A stretch of DNA of 64,000 bases from Sphingomonas tagetis (GCF_024211275.1 NZ_JAMLDX010000005.1:124001-188000), one strand, 5' to 3'. Positions 35,220-44,487 are shown, numbered from the stretch's first letter. Notes: generated from the sequence alone by a model not told the origin. Made by a program: numbers and translations.

Positions 35220-36187
35220 TCAAGCAGCGCCTGAAGGGCTGGCGACAGCCGCTCCCCGGATGGCGTCAGCACATGCGCCGCGAGTCCTTCGCGTCCGGCC
35301 AGCGCCATGCCCGCCTCTGGCCCCAGCACCGTGAGCGCGCTGGCCCAGGCATCGGCGAGCATGCAACTGGCGTGGAGCACGCTGACCGACGCCACGCCGT
35401 TCGCTGACGGACGCCCGGTGCGTGGGTCGATCGTGTGGCTGCCCTGCGCCGATGTCCGGCGGTAGTCGCCGCTGGTGGCGATGGCGAGGCCGTGGAGCGC
35501 GACGCGCAGTGGCAGCATCGCGATGCCCGGCGGCGCTTCGACATCGACCCACCAAGGCTGGCCATCGGGTTGAATGCCCGCGCCGGTCAGCTCGCCGCCG
35601 ATCTCGACCAGGAAATCGCGGCAGCCCAGCGCGCGCAGGATCGCGGCGACGGCATCGACCGCATAGCCCTTGGCGATGCCCGACAGGTCGAGCCGGGCGG
35701 GGCGGGTGCGGCGCAGGCGGAGCAGCAGCGGGTCGAACTCGACCGCGTCATGGCCCGATGCGGCGAGCGCGGCGGCGATCTCCGCATCGCTCGGGATGCC
35801 GTGCCGGGGACCGGGCGGGCCGAATCCCCACAGATCGACGGCAGCGCCGATCGCCGGATCGAACGCGCCCCCGCTGCGGGCGGCGATGTCGAGCGCGGCC
35901 GTCATCACCTCGGCGAATTCAGGCGCGATACGGTGCCAGCCGCCGGCAGCCGCCGCGTTGAAGCGGCTGAGCTGCGACGATGGCTGCCAGTGACTCATCT
36001 GGCCGACGATGTCGTCGAGCGTTGCCGCGATCATGCGCTCGACGCCGTGCGGCGGATCGACGATCGCCGCCGACCAGCTCGTCCCCATCGTCGCACCGCC
36101 GAACCGGCGCACAGACGCGTTCGCCCGCCGCCGGTGAAAGGCTGCCGGCGACAAGGTGGCCGGGATGGCCACACGCGCTGGGAACAT
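35216..36187 (-). CDS. apbE: FAD:protein FMN transferase (ApbE family)
   Basis: A 323-residue transferase that moves FMN from FAD onto a Thr of a target protein. Motifs are [40 protein letters not shown] and [20 protein letters not shown], with the magnesium-binding Asp/Thr region in [13 protein letters not shown]. The N-terminus ([21 protein letters not shown]) shows no convincing signal peptide or lipobox, unlike most periplasmic ApbE proteins; the start may be misplaced or it may be exported otherwise. It closes the PepSY-DUF2271-DUF4198-ApbE operon, with a nine-base gap before it. Confidence 0.92.
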   Translation of the reverse strand: MFPARVAIPATLSPAAFHRRRANASVRRFGGATMGTSWSAAIVDPPHGVERMIAATLDDIVGQMSHWQPSSQLSRFNAAAAGGWHRIAPEFAEVMTAALDIAARSGGAFDPAIGAAVDLWGFGPPGPRHGIPSDAEIAAALAASGHDAVEFDPLLLRLRRTRPARLDLSGIAKGYAVDAVAAILRALGCRDFLVEIGGELTGAGIQPDGQPWWVDVEAPPGIAMLPLRVALHGLAIATSGDYRRTSAQGSHTIDPRTGRPSANGVASVSVLHASCMLADAWASALTVLGPEAGMALAGREGLAAHVLTPSGERLSPALQALLD

Positions 36188-36195
36188 CGTGGCCG

Positions 36196-37026
36196 TCAGG
36201 GGGCCATCACCTCGACCGTCGTGACATAGCTGGCGCGGCGGGTGCCGGGTGCCGGCGGGCCTTCGGTCTCACCGGCGGGGCGCGGGGTGGTGACGTTGAT
36301 CCACGTCATGCCGGGATCGCTCCACTTGATCGTGACCTTGCCGTCGGCGCCGGTCTTGAGGTCCTGCTGTCTGAGCTGGTCGCGGTAGCGGATGCCGCCG
36401 GGAATGACGGTGACCGGCAATCCGGCCGCGGGCTTGCCGTCGAGCAGGAACTGGAGGGTCGCGTCCTCGCCCATGACGAGGTCGTTGGGATGGGTGACGG
36501 GCACGAGCTCGATGCCCTTGCCGGTCGGCTTGAACACGGTGTTCGAGGGCTCGCCCGCGGTGACGAAGATCTCGTTGCGGTTGCTGCTCTCGCTGGTGCG
36601 GACATCGGTCGCGCCGGCGGGGATCGCCTGGGCGAGATTGGCGGTGGTGGTGCCGCGCGGCAGGCGCTTTTCCTCGCCATTGAGCTTGTAGCTGCCGATC
36701 ACCCCGTCGGTCGCATAACAGATCTTGTAGGTGCCGCGCTGGCTGATCTGCACGTCGAAGGTCGTGCGGTAGCGGCCCTGCGCCTTGTTCTTGACCTCGC
36801 CCGGCGACCCGTCGGGCAGCAGCACGCTGACATCGGCGCGCAGCGGCTGATGCTCGAAATAGAAGAGGTCGTTGGAGACCGCGGCGTCGACCGTGACCCA
36901 TACGTCCTCGCCCTCGCCCGAGACGACGGTCATCGACGGGAGCATCCATTGGCGGTGCGCCTGAACGGTGGCGGGGATGGCGATGGCGATCGCCGCGGCG
37001 GCGATCAGCGTGTTGCGGAGCTTCAT
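36196..37026 (-). CDS. DUF4198 domain periplasmic protein
   Basis: A 276-residue protein with a Sec signal cleaved after TVQA (residue 23), leaving His24 as the mature N-terminus (HRQWMLPS). DUF4198 proteins are annotated as nickel-uptake or carboxypeptidase-regulatory-like beta-sandwiches, and several iron-related clusters contain them. An N-terminal His of this kind can ligate a metal, as in CopC, but that is an inference. Two immunoglobulin-like sections are suggested (about 24-150 and 185-275). It sits between DUF2271 and ApbE genes in the same operon. Confidence 0.88.
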   Translation of the reverse strand: MKLRNTLIAAAAIAIAIPATVQAHRQWMLPSMTVVSGEGEDVWVTVDAAVSNDLFYFEHQPLRADVSVLLPDGSPGEVKNKAQGRYRTTFDVQISQRGTYKICYATDGVIGSYKLNGEEKRLPRGTTTANLAQAIPAGATDVRTSESSNRNEIFVTAGEPSNTVFKPTGKGIELVPVTHPNDLVMGEDATLQFLLDGKPAAGLPVTVIPGGIRYRDQLRQQDLKTGADGKVTIKWSDPGMTWINVTTPRPAGETEGPPAPGTRRASYVTTVEVMAP

Positions 37027-37041
37027 GTGATTCCCCTCGGG

Positions 37042-37545
37042 TCAGCGTTTGACGGTGAGCGCGACGGCGCCGAGCTCGGACGAACCGGCGGCTCGGGTGG
37101 TGCCGCCCTTGGGCAGTGAGAAGGGCAGCCGGACCAGCTCGCGGCCGCCGACTTCACGTGCGGCCTCGACGACCAGCGTGTAATTGCCGGGGCCGAGCTG
37201 CGGCTTGAGACTGAGCTTGTGCGTGCCCGGTGCTTTGGTCGCGCCGCTGACGCCGGCTGCCGGGAATTTCATCGCGCGGCCCGAGGCGCGCCACCATTGC
37301 CGCACGTCGCGCAGCCATTTGGTGCCCTCGTTCGCCTTCATGTCGTCGTCGTACCAGACGGCCAGCGTCTTCGGCGCCGCGCCCTCCTGCTCGAGCCAGA
37401 TCGCCACATAGGGCCGATGATATTCGGCGACGGTCAGCCGCGGGATCGTCACGCTGATATCGAGCGTCTGCGCGTGCGCGAGGCCCGGCGCGAACAGGCC
37501 GGCGCCGATCGCGCTGGCGGTCAATCCGGTGATGCGAAGCTGCAT
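37042..37545 (-). CDS. DUF2271 periplasmic protein with flavinylation-like SGAT motif
   Basis: A 167-residue protein with a Sec signal cleaved after LAHA (residue 25). The domain includes HRPYVAIWLEQEGAAPKTLAVWYDDD and WLRDVRQWW. The segment AAGVSGATKAPGTHKL (96-111) contains S100-G-A-T103, the core of the [S/T]GAT motif where ApbE attaches FMN in NqrC/RnfG-type proteins, though the usual Asp a few residues before is Ala here. With ApbE two genes downstream and a PepSY membrane protein just upstream, it is the likely flavin carrier. This is an inference, not a demonstrated modification. Confidence 0.88.
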   Translation of the reverse strand: MQLRITGLTASAIGAGLFAPGLAHAQTLDISVTIPRLTVAEYHRPYVAIWLEQEGAAPKTLAVWYDDDMKANEGTKWLRDVRQWWRASGRAMKFPAAGVSGATKAPGTHKLSLKPQLGPGNYTLVVEAAREVGGRELVRLPFSLPKGGTTRAAGSSELGAVALTVKR

Positions 37546-37557
37546 GGGCGGTTTCCC

Positions 37558-38214
37558 CTAGTGGATGAAATAGATCGCCAGGATGGCGGGAATGGCGAGG
37601 CCGGCTGCGACCAGCGGCCAGGTACTCGGACGGTGGCGGGCGTGGAGCTGGAGGAGGACGAGTCCGGTCAGCGAGAAAACGACGCAGGCCAGCACGAAGA
37701 TGTCGATGAACCACTTCCACACCGTGCCGGCGTTGCGGCCCTTGTGGAGATCGTTGAGCCAGGCGATCCAGCCGCGGTCGCTGGTCTCGTTGGTGACTTC
37801 GCCGGTTTCGCGGTCAATCGCGACCCAGCCGTCGCCACCGGGGCGGGGGAGGGCGAGATAGATTTCCGAAGCGGACCATTCGGCGGCGGCGGTGGCGCGT
37901 TTGACCGGGAGATTGGTCTCGACCCAATCTGCAACCGGGGCGGGCAACGGCCTTTTCGCGTCCGGCGCATCGTCGGGTTTGATCGTGGCGAGCAGTGGCG
38001 CGGGCAGCTGCGCCTTCTTCTCGATCGTCTGCGGCGAGCCTTCGATCTCGGCGGCGTGGTTGAGCGTGAAGCCAGTGACCGCGAACAGCAGTAGTCCGAT
38101 CAGGCTGACTGCCGAGCTGACCCAATGCCAGGTGTGGAGCTGTTTCAGCCAGAACGTTTTCCGGCTTTTCTTGCGAGGCGCCGGTCGGGCAGTTCCGTGC
38201 ATGGGGGAAGGCAT
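37558..38214 (-). CDS. PepSY-associated transmembrane protein
   Basis: A 218-residue protein with transmembrane helices at about 28-51, 168-190 and 198-217. A periplasmic PepSY-like loop lies between the first two and contains ATAAAEWSASEIYLALPRPG and GWVAIDRETGEVTNE. The FWLKQLHTWHWVSSAVSL start and NDLHKGRNAGTVWKW give several His residues at the membrane faces that could bind haem or pass electrons, as in ferric-reductase-like PepSY proteins. It is the first gene of the operon, behind a pair of Fur-like sites. Confidence 0.88.
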   Translation of the reverse strand: MPSPMHGTARPAPRKKSRKTFWLKQLHTWHWVSSAVSLIGLLLFAVTGFTLNHAAEIEGSPQTIEKKAQLPAPLLATIKPDDAPDAKRPLPAPVADWVETNLPVKRATAAAEWSASEIYLALPRPGGDGWVAIDRETGEVTNETSDRGWIAWLNDLHKGRNAGTVWKWFIDIFVLACVVFSLTGLVLLQLHARHRPSTWPLVAAGLAIPAILAIYFIH

Positions 38215-38220
38215 TCCAAT

Positions 38221-38258
38221 TGCGAGTCGTTCGCGGGATTACCGAGAACGATTCGCAA
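38221..38258. promoter_or_regulatory. Pair of Fur-like sites before the PepSY-DUF2271 operon
   Basis: Site one, 38221-38235, reads TGCGAGTCGTTCGCG. Site two, 38244-38258, reads GAGAACGATTCGCAA and matches 13 of 15 bases of 31950-31964 before the siderophore receptor gene. The start of the PepSY gene is at 38214 on the minus strand, so both sites fall in its promoter region. Shared operators would place the receptor and the reductase-like operon under one iron-responsive regulator. Confidence 0.5.
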
Positions 38259-38290
38259 TTGCAATGTGCCGAGCGATCAGTTTTGCGCGG

Positions 38291-41200
38291 TCAGCGCCCC
38301 AGAAGCACGCGTGCTTGTCCCGCGATCTGCGCCAGCATCGCGGCATTGGGCGCGGGTGCCTTGCGTGCGCGATCGATCAGGGCGGCGAACTGCGCGACGC
38401 GCGGGCCGTGCGTGGCGAGCCAGGCATCGACATCGGCGCGCGGATCCTTGCCCTGGCCGCGCGCGAGGAATTCGAGCCGCAGCTGCTGGAAGTCGCGCGC
38501 GAGGCCCGCGATCAGCAGCCGTTCCCACGGATCGCCCGCGACGATGCGTGCCGCCACCGCCTGCGCCCAGTCGAGCCCGAGCGCCTGGCCGAGCTGGGTG
38601 AAGGCCTGAGTCAGCTCGGTCTCGTCGATCTTGCGCCGCTGGCCGAGGTCGGCGAGTCCGACCGCGCCGTCGAGCTCGAAGATGCGCACGATCTTGGCGG
38701 CGAGCTCGGGCGGCGCGCCGGCTTCCTCGAGCTTGGCGGCGATGCGGCTCGACTGCGCGCGCGCCTCTTCCTTGAGCAGCTTCTTCGCCTGTCGGTCGAG
38801 CGCGGCGATGCCGGGCTGCAACCGCGCGAGCAGGTCGCCCGGCCCGTCGCCGGGACGGCAGACGCGCAGCAGGTCGGCGATCTGCGAGCGGGTGGCGACC
38901 GCCACCTCGTCGAGTAGCGCGAGGCGGGCGCCTTCGCTGATCGGCGCGGTCTCGATCGCCTGCCAGATCGCGGGCAGGCCGAACAGCCGCTCGGCGACGA
39001 CAAACATCGCCGCGATGTCGCGCAACGCGGCGCCTTCCTCTTCGGCCAGCTCGAACGGGTGCAGCACGCCGAGCCGGTTGACGATGCGGTTGGCGAGCTT
39101 GGTCGCGACGATCTCGCCGCGCAGGCGATGGTCCTCGATCGCCTTGCGGAACTTGGTCTGCATCGCCGAAGGGAAGGCGGCGAGCAGGTCGGGCAGCAGC
39201 TCGGGGTCGGTACCCAGATCGCCATCCTCGATCGCGTCCTGCAGCGCGAGCTTCGAGGTCGCGAGCAGCACGGCGAGCTCGGGCCGGGTGAGGCCGCGGC
39301 CATCCTGCGCGCGGCGCAGGAATTCCTCGTTGCTCGCCAGCCCCTCGACCGCGCGGTCGAGCCGGCCCGAGGCTTCGAGGATCTCGGTCAGCCGCACGAA
39401 GCTCGGCACCGCGACCGGCCCGTCATTTTCGAGGAACGACAGCGCGAGCGTCTGGAGGCGATTATCCTCCAGCACGAGATGCGCGACGTCGTCGGTCATC
39501 GAGGCGAGCAGCGTGTTGCGCGCCTCCATCTCCAGCCGGCCTTCGATCACCTCGCGGTTGAGCGCGATCTTGATGTTGACCTCGTTGTCCGAGCAATCGA
39601 CGCCGGCCGAATTGTCGATGAAGTCGGTGTTGAGCCGACCGCCGCGCATCGAAAAGGCGATGCGCGCCGCCTGCGTGACGCCAAGGTTCGCGCCCTCGCC
39701 GATCGCGCGCGCGCGCATCTCCTCGGCATTGACGCGCAGGCGGTCGTTGGCGGGATCGCCGACCTCGACATGCGCTTCGGATGCGGCCTTCACATAGGTG
39801 CCGATGCCGCCGAACCAGATCAGGTCGACCGGCGCCCTGAGGATCGCCGAGATCAGCGCGCCCGGCTCGATCTCCTCCGCCTCGATGCCCAGCACCGCGC
39901 GGATTTCGGGCGAGAGCTTGATCACCTTCTCGGTGCGCGCGAACACGCCGCCACCCTTGGAGATCAGCGCGGGATCATAGTCCGCCCAACTCGACCGTGG
40001 CAGATCGAACATGCGGCTGCGCTCGGCCCAGCTGCGCGCCGGGTCGGGATCGGGATCGAGGAAGATGTGGCGGTGGTCGAACGCCGCGACCAGCTTGATC
40101 GCCTTGGACAGCAGCATGCCGTTGCCGAACACGTCGCCCGACATGTCGCCGCAGCCAGCGACGCGGATGCTCTCGGTCTGGACGTCGGTGCCCATTTCGA
40201 GGAAGTGGCGCTGGACGCTGACCCATGCGCCTTTGGCAGTGATGCCCATCGCCTTGTGATCGTAACCGACCGAGCCGCCGCTGGCGAAGGCGTCGCCGAG
40301 CCAGAAGCCGCGCTCGATCGCGATCGCATTGGCGACGTCGCTGAAGGTCGCGGTGCCCTTGTCGGCGGCGACCACGAAATACGGGTCCTCGCCGTCATGG
40401 ATGACGACATCCCTGGGGTGCACGACCTTGCCGCTGACGATGTTGTCGGTGACCGACAGCAATGAGCGGATGAAGACGCGGTAGCTTTCCTTGCCCTCCT
40501 CGAACCATGCGTCGCGGTCGAGCGCGGGGCTGGGCAGGTTCTTGGGATAGAAGCCACCCTTCGCGCCGGTCGGCACGATGACGGCGTTCTTGACGCGCTG
40601 CGCCTTCATCAGGCCGAGGATCTCGGTGCGGAAGTCGTCGCGGCGGTCGGACCAGCGCAGCCCGCCGCGCGCGACCGGACCGGCGCGCAGGTGGATGCCT
40701 TCGACGCGCGGGCTGTACACCCAGATTTCGCGCCAGGGCAGCGGGGCGGGGAGGCCGGGCACCTTCGCGCTGTCGAGCTTGAACGCCAGCGCCTCGGCCG
40801 CGGCGGGGGCGAAGGCGTTGGTGCGCAGCGTCGCGCGGATCACCCCGGCAATGGCGCGCAGGATGCGGTCGTCGTCGAGCCCGCTGACCGCGTCGAGTCC
40901 GGCGGCGATGGCGGTGTCGGCGGCCTTGACCGCGTCCTCGCTGGCCTTGGTCCGCGCCGGATCGTGCGCGGCGGCGAAGCGCTCGACCAAAGCGGTGGCG
41001 ACCGCGGGCGCGCGGCGCAGCGCCTCGACCACGGTGACGAGGCCATAGGGCAGTCCGGCCTGGCGCAGATAGCGGAACCAGGCGCGCAGCAGGACCACGG
41101 ACGCGGGGGCGAGCCCCGCCTCGACGATCAGCCGGTTGAACGCGTCATTTTCGGCGCGGCCTTCCAGCACCGCGGCGATGGCGTCCTCGACGATGGCGAC

Positions 41201-42907
41201 TTCGCCCTTGAGCCCACCGCCATTGGCCAGCGTCACTTCGAAATCGTGCAGATACGCCCCCGGATCGCCGGGGAGCGCGGTCGGCACTTCCTCGATCACA
41301 CGGAATCCGAAATTCTCGAACACCGGCACCGCGTCGGACAGCGGCAGCGGTCCGCCGAGGCGATAGAGCTTGATGCGCAGCTTGCCCGCCTGCTCGAAGA
41401 TGCGCACCGATCGCGCGCCGGCATCGGACAATCCGGCAATGCGCACGATGTCGCGCGCGGCTTCCTCGGCCGGGCTCGAATTGCGGTAGCCGAACGGGAA
41501 GGCGCCGGCATAGCGCAGCGCTAGCCGGGTGGCGCGGGTCGCGGCGATGCCGCTCTCCATCAGCGACGCCTCGACCGCGGGCAGCCAGCCGCGCACCATC
41601 CGCTGAAGCTCGTCGTCGAGCGCCGCGGCGTCGGGCATGCGGCCCTCGCCGCGCAGGTCGAGCGTGTAGCGCAGCAGGGCGACTGGCCCGTCGTCGAGCG
41701 CGATCGACCAGGACAGCTCGCTGGCATTGGCGGCGCGCTCGAGCATCTCGCCGATCGCAACGCGGCGCCCGGTCGACACATCGTCACGCGGCAGCCACAC
41801 GAACGCGAACAAATGCCGGCCGAGCGCGCTGCGGATCAGCACCAGCTTGGGCCGTGGCCGGTCGGTCACCGACATCGCGGTCAGCGCGATCTGCTCAAGC
41901 GCCTCGGCCGGGAAGCCGGTGGTGAGATCGTGCGGCAGCCCGGTCAGCGCATGCGCCAGCGCCTTGCCGGTATGGCCGCGCGGGTCGAAGCCGAACTTCG
42001 CCTCGAGCGCAGCGATGCGCGAGCGCAGCACCGGGACTTCCTCGGGCGCGGCATGCAGCGCGGCGCTGGTCCACAGCCCGGCATGGATCGACAGGCCGGT
42101 GATGCTGGGGCCGTCGCGCAGCGGCACGATGACGAGGTCGAGCGGCGCACGGCGATGGACGGTCGAGATCAGGTTCGACTTGAGCAGCAAGGGCGGCTGA
42201 CCGCCCGCCTCGAACCATTCGACCGCGAGCTGGCGCGAGGATTCGGCGAGGATCGGCGCGGCGAGCTTTTCGCGGCAGATGCCGGCGGATTCGGTGATGC
42301 CGCTGTCGCGGCTCCATTTCTCATGGCCGACCAGCGTCATGCTGCCGCCCTGGAACCAGCGCAGCAGCGCCGCGCCCTCGGGATCGGCGATGCGGTTGGC
42401 GTCCTCGCTCATCGCGCGGCGCAGTTCGGGCCAGTCGGTGACGGCGGCGCGGACATGGCCGAGATTGCGTTCGAGATCGCGGACCAACCCCGAGCGGTCG
42501 CGCGCGTCGGCTCGCTCCATCTCGATATAGACCATCGATTCCTTGAGCCCGCCGCTGCCGATCCCCGCGAGCGAGCCGTCGCCCTTGCGCTCGACCGCGA
42601 CGACCGGGTGGATCACGCGGCGGATCGGAATGTCGTGCGCGGCGATCGCCGCCGAGATCGAATCGACCAGGAACGGCATGTCGTCATTGACCACCGCCAG
42701 CCGCATCGTGCGGCTGTCGCCGTCGAGTCCGGATTCGAGCGCGATCCCAGGCGTGCCGGGCGCGCGAGTCGCCGCGGTCTCGGCCACGAAGCGGGCGGCG
42801 GCGGTGCATTCGGCCTCGCCGAACCCCTCAAGCTCGCCCGGCAGGGCTCCATCGGTGAGGCGGCTCTGCAGCGCCTCGGCGAGCGACTTGATCGGCGTCT
42901 TGCTCAT
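38291..42907 (-). CDS. gdhB: NAD-specific glutamate dehydrogenase (large, about 170-kDa class)
   Basis: A 1538-residue enzyme of the Bac_GDH/GDH-180 family that oxidatively deaminates glutamate to 2-oxoglutarate. The N-terminal half carries ACT-like regulatory domains. The catalytic core (about 700-1150) includes RAGPVARGGLRWSDRRDDFRTEILGLMKAQ, VPTGAKGGFYPK, RGFWLGDAFASGGSVGYDHKAMGITAKGAW and IWFGGIGTYVKA. The C-terminal helical domain is long. Its length is near the family mean of about 1600. It is monocistronic, with a 76-bp gap to the PepSY gene and a 22-bp palindrome in its upstream region. Confidence 0.96.
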   Translation of the reverse strand: MSKTPIKSLAEALQSRLTDGALPGELEGFGEAECTAAARFVAETAATRAPGTPGIALESGLDGDSRTMRLAVVNDDMPFLVDSISAAIAAHDIPIRRVIHPVVAVERKGDGSLAGIGSGGLKESMVYIEMERADARDRSGLVRDLERNLGHVRAAVTDWPELRRAMSEDANRIADPEGAALLRWFQGGSMTLVGHEKWSRDSGITESAGICREKLAAPILAESSRQLAVEWFEAGGQPPLLLKSNLISTVHRRAPLDLVIVPLRDGPSITGLSIHAGLWTSAALHAAPEEVPVLRSRIAALEAKFGFDPRGHTGKALAHALTGLPHDLTTGFPAEALEQIALTAMSVTDRPRPKLVLIRSALGRHLFAFVWLPRDDVSTGRRVAIGEMLERAANASELSWSIALDDGPVALLRYTLDLRGEGRMPDAAALDDELQRMVRGWLPAVEASLMESGIAATRATRLALRYAGAFPFGYRNSSPAEEAARDIVRIAGLSDAGARSVRIFEQAGKLRIKLYRLGGPLPLSDAVPVFENFGFRVIEEVPTALPGDPGAYLHDFEVTLANGGGLKGEVAIVEDAIAAVLEGRAENDAFNRLIVEAGLAPASVVLLRAWFRYLRQAGLPYGLVTVVEALRRAPAVATALVERFAAAHDPARTKASEDAVKAADTAIAAGLDAVSGLDDDRILRAIAGVIRATLRTNAFAPAAAEALAFKLDSAKVPGLPAPLPWREIWVYSPRVEGIHLRAGPVARGGLRWSDRRDDFRTEILGLMKAQRVKNAVIVPTGAKGGFYPKNLPSPALDRDAWFEEGKESYRVFIRSLLSVTDNIVSGKVVHPRDVVIHDGEDPYFVVAADKGTATFSDVANAIAIERGFWLGDAFASGGSVGYDHKAMGITAKGAWVSVQRHFLEMGTDVQTESIRVAGCGDMSGDVFGNGMLLSKAIKLVAAFDHRHIFLDPDPDPARSWAERSRMFDLPRSSWADYDPALISKGGGVFARTEKVIKLSPEIRAVLGIEAEEIEPGALISAILRAPVDLIWFGGIGTYVKAASEAHVEVGDPANDRLRVNAEEMRARAIGEGANLGVTQAARIAFSMRGGRLNTDFIDNSAGVDCSDNEVNIKIALNREVIEGRLEMEARNTLLASMTDDVAHLVLEDNRLQTLALSFLENDGPVAVPSFVRLTEILEASGRLDRAVEGLASNEEFLRRAQDGRGLTRPELAVLLATSKLALQDAIEDGDLGTDPELLPDLLAAFPSAMQTKFRKAIEDHRLRGEIVATKLANRIVNRLGVLHPFELAEEEGAALRDIAAMFVVAERLFGLPAIWQAIETAPISEGARLALLDEVAVATRSQIADLLRVCRPGDGPGDLLARLQPGIAALDRQAKKLLKEEARAQSSRIAAKLEEAGAPPELAAKIVRIFELDGAVGLADLGQRRKIDETELTQAFTQLGQALGLDWAQAVAARIVAGDPWERLLIAGLARDFQQLRLEFLARGQGKDPRADVDAWLATHGPRVAQFAALIDRARKAPAPNAAMLAQIAGQARVLLGR

Positions 42908-42986
42908 GGCGCCGCGCTATGCCCGTGCGCGCCGCAAGGCTCAAGGGGTGCGTCGGGTAAAAAGTATCCGGTGTGACTATATTGCA

Positions 42987-43017
42987 GCGCATGCTGCGCA
43001 GCATGCGCAGCATGCGC
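42987..43017. repeat. Perfect 22-bp palindrome plus tandem 9-bp repeat
   Basis: Bases 42987-43008 form an exact palindrome whose half is GCGCATGCTGC. The next nine bases, 43009-43017, repeat the preceding agcatgcgc (43000-43008). The element lies between the start of the glutamate dehydrogenase gene (about 80 bp away) and the end of the PAS protein gene, both on the minus strand. It could be an operator for the dehydrogenase or a transcript-end hairpin for the PAS gene; there is no T-tract. Confidence 0.6.
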
Positions 43018-43018
43018 G

Positions 43019-44308
43019 TCAGGCGGCGGCGCGGCGCATCGCGCGTTCGGCCAGCGCGGGATCGTCGTCGAGCTTCGCCACGATGTCGAGCATGCCGTCA
43101 TTTCCGGCGCGCGCGAGCAACAGCACGAACTCGCTGGTCCCCGCCTCGATCGCGACATGCGCGAGCGGCGGTCGGCTGAGCAATTCGGCGCGCGCGCGCT
43201 CGAACAGGCCGGGCTGGACGGCGGGCTTGCGCAGCGCCCGCTCGGCCTGGACGATCGCCTTGATCCCGCCGGGCTCGGCGGTGAGGTAGGCGTCGAGCCC
43301 GCCTTCGGGCACGTCGTGGCGGCGCGCGTGAGTCATCACCGCGGCGAACTCGGTCAGCCGCGTCTTGTCATAGCCGGCGCCGAACACGAGCTTGGCGGCC
43401 GCCGTCATCGGCGCGCGCGCCTGCACGGTGATCCCGGCTTCCTGCAGCAGCGCGGCATATTGCGCCGCATCGCCTTCGGCGGCGCGCGCGAAATCATAGG
43501 CGCGGGCAAGCGCGCGATAGAGCGAGGCGCGGCTGCGCGTGTCGGCTGCGCGCGCGGCGGCGGCGCTCTCGCGCGCCAGCATCAGCCGGCCTGCCAGCGT
43601 CTCGGCGCCGTGCGGCGGCACGACGATGTCGTCATGGGGAATTTCGGGCTCGGCCGATTCGCTCGCGATGCCGGCGCTCGGCCCATCGGCCCAGACTGGC
43701 GAAGCGGGCGCGGCCGGCGGCGCGGCGCGGCGCGCTTCCTCGACCTCGCGCTCGAGCTTCGCCTGAGTCGCGGCGTCGACCATCTCCTTCCAGTTGATCA
43801 CGCCATAGATGAAGTCGATCGTGTCCTCGTCCGACGAATAGGGCATCAGGATGCCGCGATAGAGCGTGTTGTGCCCGCGCTGGCCGACGAACTCGGCCTC
43901 GAAGCCGATCGGCGCGCGGTTGGCGATGATCTGCAGATAATGGTCGGTCAGGCGCGACAGCAGCGAGCGGCTGGGCACTTCGGCGACATGCGTGATCTCG
44001 CTGGTGACGCCGCATTCGTCGCGCAGCGATGGGCCGAGATAGCGGATCGCGGGATTGTCGATCCCGCCGGTGAAATCGAGCAGCACGCTGTGCGGGCCGA
44101 AATCGACGATGCTTTCCGGGTCGAGATCCTCGATCGACGGATAGGCGCGACCGCGCAGCAGCGACACCCAGTGGTTGTATGCGCGCACATGCATGCGGCG
44201 CTCGTCGGTGCCGATGTCGAGCCGGGGTTCGGAGACACCCGAATCGTCGGCGCCGGAATCATACGGGCCGGTGTCGATGCGGTCGTCGAGTCCGCGGGCG
44301 GTATCCAT
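43019..44308 (-). CDS. PAS-domain protein, function unknown
   Basis: A 429-residue cytoplasmic protein with an N-terminal PAS_5-type domain (about 20-170; DLDPESIVDFGPHSVLLDFTG, RYLGPSLRDECG, APIGFEAEFVGQRGHNTLYRGILMPYSSDED, FIYGVINWKEM). An Ala/Arg-rich middle and a helical C-terminal half follow (KLVFGAGYDKTRLTEFAAVMTHA...). No kinase, cyclase or HTH module follows the PAS domain. The ATG at 44308 is chosen over those at 44314 and 44323 because only it has GGAG at about seven bases. A GAGGGC/GCCCTC hairpin (44324-44339) precedes it. Confidence 0.75.
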   Translation of the reverse strand: MDTARGLDDRIDTGPYDSGADDSGVSEPRLDIGTDERRMHVRAYNHWVSLLRGRAYPSIEDLDPESIVDFGPHSVLLDFTGGIDNPAIRYLGPSLRDECGVTSEITHVAEVPSRSLLSRLTDHYLQIIANRAPIGFEAEFVGQRGHNTLYRGILMPYSSDEDTIDFIYGVINWKEMVDAATQAKLEREVEEARRAAPPAAPASPVWADGPSAGIASESAEPEIPHDDIVVPPHGAETLAGRLMLARESAAAARAADTRSRASLYRALARAYDFARAAEGDAAQYAALLQEAGITVQARAPMTAAAKLVFGAGYDKTRLTEFAAVMTHARRHDVPEGGLDAYLTAEPGGIKAIVQAERALRKPAVQPGLFERARAELLSRPPLAHVAIEAGTSEFVLLLARAGNDGMLDIVAKLDDDPALAERAMRRAAA

Positions 44309-44487
44309 GCGCATGCTCCACATGAGGGCCTTTGCCCTCGAACCTGCCGAGTCTGCGCATGGCATGGTAAATGTTGCGTAAAGCCGCGCCGCGAAGATGA
44401 TCCGCCGTCAACCGATCGGCAACGCTTGTCAGCTAGGGGAGAGGCTGGTAAGCGCCGCCACCTTCCCGGCGGCGTATCGCCGGGCGC

